Assembly (NCBI GenBank): GCA_947472765.1
Contig: CANJCM010000005.1
Location: 46,527 to 110,526, forward strand
Direction of reading: 5' to 3'
From: Opitutia bacterium
GTDB lineage: Bacteria; Verrucomicrobiota; Verrucomicrobiia; Opitutales; Opitutaceae
Length of the DNA stretch: 64,000 nt
Below, piece after piece: positions 10,084 through 18,533 of the stretch. Numbering within the stretch: position 1 is the first letter of the stretch; each line of letters starts with the position of its first letter. Below the pieces are notes generated by a model. The model was not told where the DNA came from. It ran no database searches and saw only the letters and a program-made list of their open reading frames with translations. Both the position numbers and the translations under genes were made by a program.

Positions 10084-11346
10084 TTAGGCCGCCGGTGCCG
10101 GCTCGGTCGAACCGCGCCAGACGACCGGAGCAACTTCGCCGAGACCAAAAATGTAACCGGCCGCGCCGGTCAGCGTGACGATGCCGGTGGCGGCGAAGGC
10201 CCAGAAGAAATGTCCGGTGCGCCCCACAACGAAGCCGGTGAGGGCCGGCGCGACCACGCCGGCGAGATTCGCCGTGAAATTCTGCATGCCCGACCAGCGC
10301 CCCACCGCCGCCGGACCGGCGAGGGTGTGCGTGATGGTCCAGTGGCTGGAGGCGAAGATTCCGTACGCGACGCTGGCAAACATCAGCAGCGCCATCGCAG
10401 GGAAGGTTCCCGGCACCAGCGGGACAAAGATGATCAGCGTCGCAAGCCCGAGCCCGGTGGCGGTGCAGGTTTTTCGGACCTTGGTCACGGAGACCCCACG
10501 CGCGAGGGCTCGATACGACCACCAGCCCGCCAGCATCGTCGCCGCGGCCGAGAACAAAGGCGGCAGCGAACCCACCGCCGCCATCATACCCATTGTGAAG
10601 TGCCGTTCCTCGACGAGGTAATACGGCAGCCAGGTTAGCAGAAAATAGATGAAGTAGTTGCCGCAGAAATGTCCGGTGAACGTCGGCCAGATCGCCGGCT
10701 GGCGGAGAATTTCCCGCACGCTGGGCTGCGGTCCCACCGCCGGGCCCTCCCTCTTCACTTCTTTCGGCATCCACTTGAACCAGAAGGGTAGCCAGATCAG
10801 CGCGCCGACGCCGAGCGCGACGAAGAACGGCCGCCAGCCGAAGCGCGCCACGAGCAAGCCACCGAACAGCGTGCCGAGGGCCGGGCCCACCTTGGAGCCG
10901 GCGTCGATCATCGCGTTCGCCATCCCGCGCTGTCGCTCATTGAGCCGCGCGGTCAGAATCTTGGCGTAGCATGGATAGGCCACGGACTCCCCTGCGCCCA
11001 GCACCAGCCGCAACAGGAGCAGCGTCGTGAAGCTTCCGATCAAACCGGTGGCGGCGGTGGCCACGGACCAGACGAAGAAGCCGCCGGCCATGACCCAGTT
11101 CACATCCCAGCGATCAACGAGCCAGCCGGACACGAGTTGAAAGACCGAATACGTCCAGAAAAACGACGAGAGCAGAAGACCGAGCTGGCTGGGCGTGATG
11201 CCGAGCTCCCCTTTGAGCAGCGGGGCGGCAATCGAAAGGTTGCCGCGGTCGATGTAGTTGATCGCCACGGAAACAACGAGCAGCGCGATCACCGGCCATT
11301 GCGCAGCGGGCTTTTTCCGGGGGGAGGACGGAAGGGCGTGGGCCAT
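10084..11346 (-). CDS. MFS transporter, anion:cation symporter-like family
   Basis: A 420-residue integral membrane transporter of the major facilitator superfamily, with about twelve hydrophobic segments. The first helix carries NYIDRGNLSIAAP, the hallmark near TM1 of the ACS family, which takes up hexuronates, glucarate, phthalate and similar organic anions. Other typical segments are GWLVDRWDVNWVM in the loop 2-3 region, GAGESVAYPCYAKI in TM4 and GMANAMIDAGSKVGPALGTL in TM5. The substrate cannot be fixed from sequence. The gene stands alone, with a kinase remnant downstream and a 14-bp palindrome 21 bases before its ATG. Confidence 0.88.
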   Translation of the reverse strand: MAHALPSSPRKKPAAQWPVIALLVVSVAINYIDRGNLSIAAPLLKGELGITPSQLGLLLSSFFWTYSVFQLVSGWLVDRWDVNWVMAGGFFVWSVATAATGLIGSFTTLLLLRLVLGAGESVAYPCYAKILTARLNERQRGMANAMIDAGSKVGPALGTLFGGLLVARFGWRPFFVALGVGALIWLPFWFKWMPKEVKREGPAVGPQPSVREILRQPAIWPTFTGHFCGNYFIYFLLTWLPYYLVEERHFTMGMMAAVGSLPPLFSAAATMLAGWWSYRALARGVSVTKVRKTCTATGLGLATLIIFVPLVPGTFPAMALLMFASVAYGIFASSHWTITHTLAGPAAVGRWSGMQNFTANLAGVVAPALTGFVVGRTGHFFWAFAATGIVTLTGAAGYIFGLGEVAPVVWRGSTEPAPAA

Positions 11347-11655
11347 TGCTTCGGATTGTCCGGTCCCGTTGAATATTCAACCCGGAATCCGGGTTTCTCT
11401 GGCCGCCGCGCATTCCTCGTCCGACGCCACCGGATCCCGGTCCTCAAGATATTCCTGCAGCTTTTTAGCAGCGTGGGCGGGCGCGCCGGGGACGTCGTTT
11501 AAAATTCCGGCGCGAGTTTTCCGCCATCGCCACGCGATTCCGGCGAACCGCGGACCCGCTGATCGGTCAGTCCTAATTGAGCGGTGCGCCTGCTACACTA
11601 CGGTAGCAAAATTGAAGGTGCTATTTTTCGCCGCGGTCCTCCTTTTCTAAAAGAT
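11347..11655. other. Intergenic region upstream of MFS gene
   Basis: About 310 bases between the divergent MFS gene and the small protein at 11656. It contains the palindrome at 11368-11381 and the nearby CCGGAATCCGG. I see no RNA gene or other repeat, and no convincing reading frame. Confidence 0.5.
11368..11381. promoter_or_regulatory. Candidate operator palindrome before MFS gene
   Basis: GTTGAATATTCAAC is a perfect 14-bp palindrome in a GC-rich background, 21 bases upstream of the MFS start codon. This is the expected place for a repressor site. No regulator gene is adjacent, so the binding factor is unknown. Confidence 0.4.
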
Positions 11656-11859
11656 ATGGGTCAGAAAAAACAAATCAACGCGCGCGTCCCGGACAATCTG
11701 CACAAGGTGATCTTGGAGCGCGCCACATTGATTGAGGAGACCCAAGGCGGATACCTGAGCCTCATCGCCCAGTGGTGGTATGCTCAAGGCAACCCACCGG
11801 TGAACGAGTATGAGGCGCGCCTGCTGGCGGAGCAGAAGTCCACCGAACCCGGCAAGTAG
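11656..11859 (+). CDS. Small conserved-looking protein, possible ribbon-helix-helix
   Basis: A 67-residue product starting MGQKKQINARVPDNLHKVIL. The INARVPDNLH segment followed by predicted helices (ERATLIEETQGGYLSLIAQWWY) resembles the beta-helix-helix layout of Arc/MetJ-type regulators, but the match is weak and the function is unknown. The frame continues upstream to 11584, yet the ATG at 11656 gives the more natural N terminus. There is no good ribosome-binding site. It ends 6 bases before the convergent TPR gene. Confidence 0.55.
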   Translation: MGQKKQINARVPDNLHKVILERATLIEETQGGYLSLIAQWWYAQGNPPVNEYEARLLAEQKSTEPGK

Positions 11860-11865
11860 TCGGCG

Positions 11866-12174
11866 TCACCAGGACGCGAGCAGCGCCACAAGTTCCCGCT
11901 CGGGATCCTCGTGCTGCTGCTGCCGCGCGAGTTCGAGGGCGTTCTCGAGCAGCGGCCGCGCCTCTTCCCGGTGCCCCAGTTCCAGCAGGAGTTTGCCGAG
12001 AAGAATCCGTGGCATCATCCAGTCGGCGCGCGAGGCGACGCAGACTTCGTAGTGGGGAACCGCCGCCGCTCCCTGGCCTTCCGCGACCAGCGCCTGGGCG
12101 AGGCTGAAGCGAAACAGCGGGTTGGCCGGATCGCGGGCAACGAGCGCCGCAAAATTTTCCGCCCGCGTCGGCAC
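11866..12174 (-). CDS. TPR-repeat protein
   Basis: A 102-residue helical protein with about two and a half tetratricopeptide repeats: ANPLFRFSLAQALVAEGQGAAAVPHYEVCVA and ILLGKLLLELGHREEARPLLENALELA. It uses GTG at 12174 and starts 5 bases after the stop of the PP2C phosphatase, so the two are almost certainly co-transcribed. It could act as a protein-binding adaptor for the phosphatase. There is no signal peptide. Confidence 0.78.
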   Translation of the reverse strand: MPTRAENFAALVARDPANPLFRFSLAQALVAEGQGAAAVPHYEVCVASRADWMMPRILLGKLLLELGHREEARPLLENALELARQQQHEDPERELVALLASW

Positions 12175-12179
12175 GCTGC

Positions 12180-12902
12180 TTAAAGCGAATCGACGAACAC
12201 CACGACGCCCGTGGCGTTGTCCGGACCACCGCGCCGGACCGCGAGGGTCACGAGTTCATCAATCACGGCCTGGGGATTCGCGCCCCCGGTCAGGAGCGTC
12301 CCGATTTCGGAGTTCGGGATCATCCGGGTCACTCCATCGGTGCAGAACAGGTAACGATCGCCCGCCACGAGCGGACGCTCAATGATGTCGACCTCGGGCG
12401 GCGTCGGCTGGCCGATGCAGCGGGTGAGCGCATTGCGATTGGCCTCGTGGTAATAGATCACGTCACCGCGCGCGCGCCGCAGCCGGGCCTCGTTCTCCAC
12501 GGAGTGATCCTCGCTCAACTGCAGGAACTCGGTCCCCCGCACGCCGTAGCAGCGGGAGTCACCGACGTGCGCAATCCGGAGGACATTGGCCTGCACGCAG
12601 GCGAAGGTCAGCGTGGTGCCGATGCCCATGGCCGGGCTCATCTTGCGGCCGAGCGCGGCGACCATCTCGTTGGTGTGGTGGACAATCGCCACCAAGTCCG
12701 CCGCCCGGTCCGGCGGGAGCGCGTGAAACGCCCCGACGATCTCGTCCGCGGCCAGCTGGGCGGCCTCACCGCCTCCGGGCAACCCGCCCACGCCATCCGC
12801 GACCCCAAACACCAGGCAGCCCTCATCGAGGATGAAGCGGTCTTCATTTTCACGGCGAACCCGTCCGATGTCGGTGAGCGCCGCGGTGCGAAGTGACAGC
12901 AT
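12180..12902 (-). CDS. PP2C-family serine/threonine protein phosphatase
   Basis: A 240-residue soluble metal-dependent (PPM) phosphatase that would dephosphorylate Ser/Thr-phosphorylated proteins. The canonical motifs appear in order: GRVRRENEDRF, GVADGVGGLPGG, HVGDSRCYG, FCTDGVTRM and GGPDNATGVVV. The metal-coordinating aspartates are all present. It resembles stand-alone bacterial Stp/PrpC phosphatases. No Hanks-type kinase is next to it; the operon partner is the small TPR protein. Confidence 0.92.
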   Translation of the reverse strand: MLSLRTAALTDIGRVRRENEDRFILDEGCLVFGVADGVGGLPGGGEAAQLAADEIVGAFHALPPDRAADLVAIVHHTNEMVAALGRKMSPAMGIGTTLTFACVQANVLRIAHVGDSRCYGVRGTEFLQLSEDHSVENEARLRRARGDVIYYHEANRNALTRCIGQPTPPEVDIIERPLVAGDRYLFCTDGVTRMIPNSEIGTLLTGGANPQAVIDELVTLAVRRGGPDNATGVVVFVDSL

Positions 12903-12932
12903 GGTTGAGCGCGACCCTAGGTGCCGCGGTGA

Positions 12933-15008
12933 CTAGGCGAAAGGATGAAATTGCGCCTCCCGGGTTTCGCGGGTGAGCACCGTGAACTCCGGCTGGGGCA
13001 GCGAAGCCACGAAGAGCCGGCCATAGCTCTTCGCGAGCACCCGCGAATCGAGAATCGTGATCAGCCCGCGATCGCTCGCCCGCCGGATGAGCCGGCCGAC
13101 CCCCTGCCGGAACTTGATCAACGCGTCGGGCAGGGTGAGCTCCTGAAACGGCTGGCCGCCTTCATCGCGGATCCGATCGCTGCGCGCCTCGGTAATCGGG
13201 TGGGTGGGCGGATCGAACGGCAGCCGGGTGATGACGACCTGGCCCAGCGCGTCGCCGGGCACATCCACCCCGGTCCAGAAACTATCCGTGCCGAAGAGGA
13301 CCGCATTGCCGAGTGAACGCATGCTTCGCGCCAGCTCGGTGCGCGACAGGTCCGCGCCCTGCATCAGGAACGGCCGGCCCGCCAGGCGGTATTTCTCCTC
13401 CACCAGCGCGGCCACCGCGCGCATGTCACTATAACTCGTGAAGAGCACCAGCGATCCGCCGGCGACCCGTTCCGTGCAGAACAGGATGTAGTCCGCGAGC
13501 ACATCGAGCGCGAGGCGGGCCTCTTGGGCGGTCGGCAGCGGGACATCGTTCGCCACGAAGACCCGCATGTGGCGCGCGAAGTCGAACGGCGAAGCCACGA
13601 TGGCCGCCCGCGCCTCTTCCGCTCCCACCCGCCGGGCATACGGCGCCATTTCCCCGCCGACCGCGAGCGTGGCACTCGTACAGGTCACGGAGGTGCCGCG
13701 GCCAAACAGATGTTTCCTTAACTCCGGAGCCACGTCGATCGGCGCGCTCCGGAGGGTCACAATGGTTTCCTTCCGGCCGCCGCGCTCCGCCCAGTAAACG
13801 TGCCCCGGATCGCCGAGCGTCAGCCATTCGGTCGCGCCGGCCTGAATCGCCTTCAACTTCTGCTTCTGCTCCAGCAGTTCGTCGCGCTCGCGTCCGTCCT
13901 CGAGCTTGTCCGCCAGCCGGGAGACGAGCCGGTGCAGGACGTCGAGCGGTTGATCCAGCATCGGCTCCGCGGCGCCGGTCTCACGCAGCCGGACGATCGA
14001 GCGCTCCCGCAGCAGCGACTGCCCGATGAAGTCGAAGAACTGGCGGGACGCGTCCAACGCATCCTGCACGAGCTGCTGCGCCTCGGCCCCGCCGAGCTTG
14101 CGGAGCACGCCGCGTTTCGTCCGCGGATTGAAGAGATACTTGAGCGCCCGATCCACGCCGTAGCTCGAGAGCGACAACCCGAAGTTCTGCGTCGCGACCT
14201 CCGGCACCGTGTGCGCCTCGTCGAGCACCAGAAAGTCATCCGCGAACAACACGCCCTTCGCATCCGCCCCCGCGCCCTGGGCCTGGGCGCCACCGGCGTT
14301 GATCAAGGCGAACAGCAGCGCGTGATTGACGATGACGAGATTCGCCGACCGCAGCCGGGCGCGGGCCCGCTGGTAAAAGCACTTCTGGCCGTCGCAGTGC
14401 TTGCGCGAGCAGGAGGAGGAATCGGCGCTCACTGCATCCCAGACCTCGGCCCGCGGGGCCGGTTTCAGCTCGTGGCGGATGCCGGTGGTCGTCGTATCGG
14501 ACCAGGCCGCAATACGCTGCAACTCGTCGTAGTCGGCATCGGCGAGCAGCGTGGCCCGATCGGCGAGCGCGTGGCCAAGGCGCGTCGTGCAGAGGTAGTT
14601 CGATTTGCCGACGAGCACGGCGGACTTGAAATCTCGATACGCGGCCAGTTCCGGCCGCGAGGCGAAGAGCCGGCGGCAGACCGGGAGATCGTTGGACTCG
14701 AGTTGCTCCTGCAGGGCGATCGTGTGGGTGGAGACGATCAGTTGCCGCGACTGATCGACGGCGCGGATCAGACCCGGGATGAGGTAGGCGAGGGACTTGC
14801 CCACGCCGGTGCCGGCTTCGAAGAGCAGCGGTGCGTCGGCCTCCATCCCGGCCGCGACCGCGCGCGCCATCGCCTCCTGCTGGGGGCGGTGTTCCAGGTC
14901 CAGCGCCTCCTGCAGCCAGCCGCCCTCGGCAAAGATCTTCGGGGTCAGGACGGGCGCATGGCTCGCGGGTGCGGGCGCCGAACCGGTGTCTTCGCTTAGG
15001 CCGATCAT
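12933..15008 (-). CDS. dinG: DinG-like XPD-family ATP-dependent helicase
   Basis: A 691-residue superfamily 2 DNA helicase of the Rad3/XPD/DinG group, unwinding 5'-3' and probably acting in repair of R-loops or replication blocks. It shows Walker A (FEAGTGVGKSLAYLIP), motif Ia (STHTIALQEQL), a four-cysteine iron-sulfur region (C at LCTTRL, then SCSRKHCDGQKCFYQ), the DEAH box (VLDEAHTVPE) and the C-terminal motifs FGTDSFWTGVDVPGD and QGVGRLIRR. ATG 15008 is used. It is divergent from the gene at 15122. YoaA-type paralogues share this layout, so the symbol is indicative. Confidence 0.9.
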   Translation of the reverse strand: MIGLSEDTGSAPAPASHAPVLTPKIFAEGGWLQEALDLEHRPQQEAMARAVAAGMEADAPLLFEAGTGVGKSLAYLIPGLIRAVDQSRQLIVSTHTIALQEQLESNDLPVCRRLFASRPELAAYRDFKSAVLVGKSNYLCTTRLGHALADRATLLADADYDELQRIAAWSDTTTTGIRHELKPAPRAEVWDAVSADSSSCSRKHCDGQKCFYQRARARLRSANLVIVNHALLFALINAGGAQAQGAGADAKGVLFADDFLVLDEAHTVPEVATQNFGLSLSSYGVDRALKYLFNPRTKRGVLRKLGGAEAQQLVQDALDASRQFFDFIGQSLLRERSIVRLRETGAAEPMLDQPLDVLHRLVSRLADKLEDGRERDELLEQKQKLKAIQAGATEWLTLGDPGHVYWAERGGRKETIVTLRSAPIDVAPELRKHLFGRGTSVTCTSATLAVGGEMAPYARRVGAEEARAAIVASPFDFARHMRVFVANDVPLPTAQEARLALDVLADYILFCTERVAGGSLVLFTSYSDMRAVAALVEEKYRLAGRPFLMQGADLSRTELARSMRSLGNAVLFGTDSFWTGVDVPGDALGQVVITRLPFDPPTHPITEARSDRIRDEGGQPFQELTLPDALIKFRQGVGRLIRRASDRGLITILDSRVLAKSYGRLFVASLPQPEFTVLTRETREAQFHPFA

Positions 15009-15121
15009 CAGGTGAGCGCGAAGACGTGACGGCGTTCCCGGGCAAGATCAACCCCGCGCTGCCACGCATTCGCCGGGTTCGCGCGCTTGCAGTGAAATCC
15101 CGCCCTCGTTAAATTCATCTC

Positions 15122-16018
15122 ATGTTCGGCCGTCGTTTTTTTTCTGGTCCGCTCCTGGCCTCCGCGCTGCTCGCGCTGGCCGTCAGCACCGTCTCACCCC
15201 TGGCGATCTCCGCCCGCGCCGCCCAGCCGCAGTCCAGTCAGCCGTGGGAGAACGGCCTCGGCATGAAGTTCCTGCCGGTGGCCGGCACGGAGGTGCTCTT
15301 TTCCGTCTGGGAGACGCGAGTGCGGGATTTCGCGGCGTTCGTAGACGCCACGAAGTACGATGCGACCAAGGGCATGCTCTCGGTGCGTGACGATGGCTGG
15401 CGGCAGAATGGCGACACCTGGCAGTCGCCTGGTTTTCCCCAGACGCCGCTGCATCCGGTGGTCGGCGTGAACTGGGAGGATGCGCGCGCGTTTTGTGCGT
15501 GGCTGACGGAATCCGAGCGGGCGGCCGGGCGGCTCGCGGCCAGCCAGGTGTACCGGCTTCCCACGGACGAGGAGTGGAGTGCGGCCATCGGATTGCCCCG
15601 CGAGCACGGTGGCACCCCCAAGGAGCGCAACGGCAAGGCGGGCGAGGTCTACTGGTGGGGTACGGCGTTTCCGCCGCCCGCGGGCGTGGGTAACTTCTCC
15701 GACGAAACCGCCAAGGGTGGCCGGCATCCGGATTGGAATATCGTGGTCGGATATAAAGACGGCTTCGAAGACGCTTCGCCCGTGGGCAGCTTCACGGCGA
15801 CCAAGACCGGGCTCTACGATCTGACCGGCAATGCGTGGGAGTGGTGCGAGGACTTCTTCGACGGCAAGGCCGGCGCGAGGGTGCTGCGCGGCGGCGCGTA
15901 CAGTCGGCTCGGGGCGCATCATCTCGAGGCTTCGTTCCGGCTCGATGTTGCGCCGCAGCGGCGGCGGGCGGATTTCGGCTTTCGGTGTGTCCTCGCGGCG
16001 GGCCCGGGCACGCCCTGA
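15122..16018 (+). CDS. Exported FGE/SUMF1-fold protein, probably non-oxidase
   Basis: A 298-residue protein with a signal peptide (LLASALLALAVSTVSPLAISARA) and one formylglycine-generating-enzyme-type domain: GLGMKFLPVAGTEVLFSVWETRVRDF, HPVVGVNWEDARAFCAWL, YRLPTDEEWSAA, LYDLTGNAWEWCEDF and RVLRGGAYSR..FGFRCVL. True formylglycine enzymes carry a redox Cys pair in the last segment. Here that segment (GGAYSRLGAHHLEASFR) has none, so sulfatase activation is unlikely. A sugar-binding or structural role is more probable, as for many SUMF1-like proteins. Confidence 0.85.
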   Translation: MFGRRFFSGPLLASALLALAVSTVSPLAISARAAQPQSSQPWENGLGMKFLPVAGTEVLFSVWETRVRDFAAFVDATKYDATKGMLSVRDDGWRQNGDTWQSPGFPQTPLHPVVGVNWEDARAFCAWLTESERAAGRLAASQVYRLPTDEEWSAAIGLPREHGGTPKERNGKAGEVYWWGTAFPPPAGVGNFSDETAKGGRHPDWNIVVGYKDGFEDASPVGSFTATKTGLYDLTGNAWEWCEDFFDGKAGARVLRGGAYSRLGAHHLEASFRLDVAPQRRRADFGFRCVLAAGPGTP

Positions 16019-16099
16019 GTCAATGGGCAAAGTGCCGGTGTCGGCCGAAGAAGTGTTTGAATTTGCGACCCCGGTACGCCGGGGCGATTCTCGCGCCTA

Positions 16100-18340
16100 A
16101 TGGAACACCGCCACAACGGGGCCCACAATTGGATCGAGGAGCTGGTTGCGTTCCTTCGGACGCAGCCCGCGGTGAGCGCCGTCCGGATCGATCCCACGGC
16201 GCAGAAGGTGGAAGTGGCCACCATCGGCAATGTCGCCCTCGAAGGCCTGGAGGAGAAACTGGCCGAAACGATCGCGGCCATCGAAGCCGAGCTGGCGACC
16301 AAGGGTTTCAGCCAGGCACCCGCCGGTTACTCCATCCGCCGCGAAGGCGCTGCCACGGTCGTGGGTCGCGACTCCTGCACCACCGCGGAAAAAATGTGGC
16401 TCTGGCGGGAGATGGAGTGGCCGGAAATCAAGGCCGAGCCGACCGCGGCGGATCAGGAGTGGCGGCTGCTCGCGGTCCTGGCGACGATTTGCGGGGCCGC
16501 CGGAATCATCGGCGTGGCGGCCGGCTATCTCGCCCCCGAAATCAAGTGGCTGCCGCGGGTCTTTTTTCTCATCGGACTCGTCACCGGCGGCTGGGATGCC
16601 GCGATCGACACGTGGAAGAGCCTGCGCAAGGGCGACGTGGACATTCATTTCCTGATGCTCGCCGTCGCGGTGGGCGCGATGTTCATCGACGCCTGGGGCG
16701 AGGCCGTGCTGCTGCTCTTCCTTTTTTCCGCCTCCGGCGCGATGGAGGAGTACGCCCTCGATCGCACGCAGCGCGAAGTCAGCGCCCTCCTCAAGAGTTC
16801 GCCCAAGCGCGCCACGATTGTCCTCGCGGACGGCTCGGAGCACGAAATCGCGGTCGAGGAACTGCAACTGCGGCACCGGGTGCGCGTGAAGCCCGGCGAA
16901 GGCTTCGCGGCGGACGGAGTGGTGGTCCTCGGGAAGAGCGCCAGCGACGAGTCCACGCTGACGGGCGAGGCGGCGCCGGTGGAAAAGAACGTCGGCGATC
17001 AAGTCTTCAGCGGGACCATCAACCTCTGGGGACTGGTTGAGTTCGACGTCGTGCGACTGCCGGCGGAGAGCACGCTGCAAAAGATCATCCGGCTGATCCA
17101 GACGGCCCAGAAGCTGAAGGCACCGAGCGAGCGGTTCACCGATCGCTTCGGCACGGGTTACACCTACGCGGTGATCGGCGGTTCCTTCCTGATGTTTCTC
17201 ATCTGGTGGCAGGGCTTCCACCTGCCGGCGTTTACGAACACGCCCGAGACGCGCTCCGCCTTTTACCGGGCCATGACGCTGATGGTCGTCGCGAGTCCGT
17301 GCGCGCTGGTGCTGTCAATTCCGTCGGCGATTCTCGCGGCGATTGCCTGGGGTGCGAGACATGGCGTGCTCTTTCGTGGCGGCGCGGCGATCGAGAAGCT
17401 GGCCGACGTGGGCGTCGTGGCCCTCGACAAGACCGGCACCCTGACGACCGGCGAACTCAGTGTGGTCGGTTCCGAAAGTTACCCGAAGGGTCGGGAGCGT
17501 GAGGTCCTTGAACTCGCCTATGCGCTCGAGGCGAAGTCGCAGCACCCGATCGCCCGCGCCATCGTCCGGCACGCCCGGGCACAAGGCGTCGCGGAACTGG
17601 GCGTGGCGGATTTCCAGTCCCTCACGGGGCAAGGCCTGCGCGGAACCATCGACGGCGCGACCCTGATGCTGGGCCGCCGCGAACTCCTGGAAAGCGGCCC
17701 GCTCGCCGAATGGGCGCGAAAACTTCCGCCGGCGTCCGCCGAGTTGAGCGAAGTCTGGGTCATTGGCCGCGGGCTCGTTGGCCGGATCCTGCTGCGCGAT
17801 CAGATCCGCGCCGAGTCACGCGGCGTGCTGGCCGAGTTGAAGCGCCACGGCATTCGCACCGTCATGCTCACCGGCGACCGGCGCCACGCGGCCGAGGCGG
17901 TTGCCCATGAGATCGGCATCGACGAGGTCCGCGCCGGACTCACGCCGGAAGGAAAGGTCGAGGCGATCCAGTCGCTCCGCGGCGGGAAGCACAAGGTCGC
18001 GATGATTGGCGATGGCGTGAACGACGCTCCGAGCCTCGCCGCCGCGGATGTCAGTGTCGCGATGGGCGCGAGGGGCAGCGACGCCGCGCTCGAGCAGGCC
18101 GAGGTGATCCTGATGCACGATCGGATCGAAAATTTTCTCGCCGCCTACCGGCTCAGCCGCCGTGCCCGCAGTGTGATTCGACAGAATCTCGCCGTTTCGC
18201 TCGGGGTGGTGATCGTCATGGTCATCGCGACGGCCTTCGGCGCGGTTCCCCTGGCGGTGGGCGTTGCGGCGCATGAGGGGAGCACGCTGGTGGTGTGCTT
18301 GAATTCGCTGCGGCTGCTCTTCGGTCGGAATCAGGCGTGA
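16100..18340 (+). CDS. P1B-type heavy-metal ATPase (P1B-4-like)
   Basis: A 746-residue membrane pump exporting a divalent metal (Co, Zn, Cd or Fe). It has the phosphorylation site DKTGTLT (Asp443), the TGE actuator loop, KSQHPIARAIV, MLTGDRRHA and GDGVNDAPSLAAADVSVAMG. The transport-site motif is SPC (399-401) and the last membrane helix carries AHEGSTLVV. SPC plus HEG-type residues mark the P1B-4 subgroup. The N terminus has an HMA-like fold (VSAVRIDPTAQKVEVATIGNV..LEEKLAETI) but lacks the CxxC metal site; it begins instead with a His-containing stretch, MEHRHNGAHNW. No metal-responsive regulator is adjacent. Confidence 0.92.
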   Translation: MEHRHNGAHNWIEELVAFLRTQPAVSAVRIDPTAQKVEVATIGNVALEGLEEKLAETIAAIEAELATKGFSQAPAGYSIRREGAATVVGRDSCTTAEKMWLWREMEWPEIKAEPTAADQEWRLLAVLATICGAAGIIGVAAGYLAPEIKWLPRVFFLIGLVTGGWDAAIDTWKSLRKGDVDIHFLMLAVAVGAMFIDAWGEAVLLLFLFSASGAMEEYALDRTQREVSALLKSSPKRATIVLADGSEHEIAVEELQLRHRVRVKPGEGFAADGVVVLGKSASDESTLTGEAAPVEKNVGDQVFSGTINLWGLVEFDVVRLPAESTLQKIIRLIQTAQKLKAPSERFTDRFGTGYTYAVIGGSFLMFLIWWQGFHLPAFTNTPETRSAFYRAMTLMVVASPCALVLSIPSAILAAIAWGARHGVLFRGGAAIEKLADVGVVALDKTGTLTTGELSVVGSESYPKGREREVLELAYALEAKSQHPIARAIVRHARAQGVAELGVADFQSLTGQGLRGTIDGATLMLGRRELLESGPLAEWARKLPPASAELSEVWVIGRGLVGRILLRDQIRAESRGVLAELKRHGIRTVMLTGDRRHAAEAVAHEIGIDEVRAGLTPEGKVEAIQSLRGGKHKVAMIGDGVNDAPSLAAADVSVAMGARGSDAALEQAEVILMHDRIENFLAAYRLSRRARSVIRQNLAVSLGVVIVMVIATAFGAVPLAVGVAAHEGSTLVVCLNSLRLLFGRNQA

Positions 18341-18367
18341 TCGGCTGGGGCAAGTCGACCGGGCTTC

Positions 18368-18439
18368 GTAGGGCCGGCGCTCGTCGCCGGGCCACGACGT
18401 TCCTTCGCGAAAAGGCCCGCCAGCGAGCGGCGGCCCTAC
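18368..18439. repeat. Inverted pair of REP-like hairpins (BIME-like)
   Basis: Two 26-base palindromic units in opposite orientation, at 18368-18393 (plus) and 18414-18439 (minus), separated by 20 bases. Each starts GTAGGGCCG and ends CGGGCC around a CTCG loop on its own strand. They lie between the convergent 3' ends of the metal ATPase gene and galE, and could stop transcription or protect both 3' ends. Confidence 0.75.
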
Positions 18440-18533
18440 ATTCCACCATTCCGGCCGGGCAGGGTGGCGCGTCGTGCCGGCGTGGGTTGGCGCCCACTCT
18501 TCTCGCCGCTTGGAGGCGCGGCGCTACTTTCGT

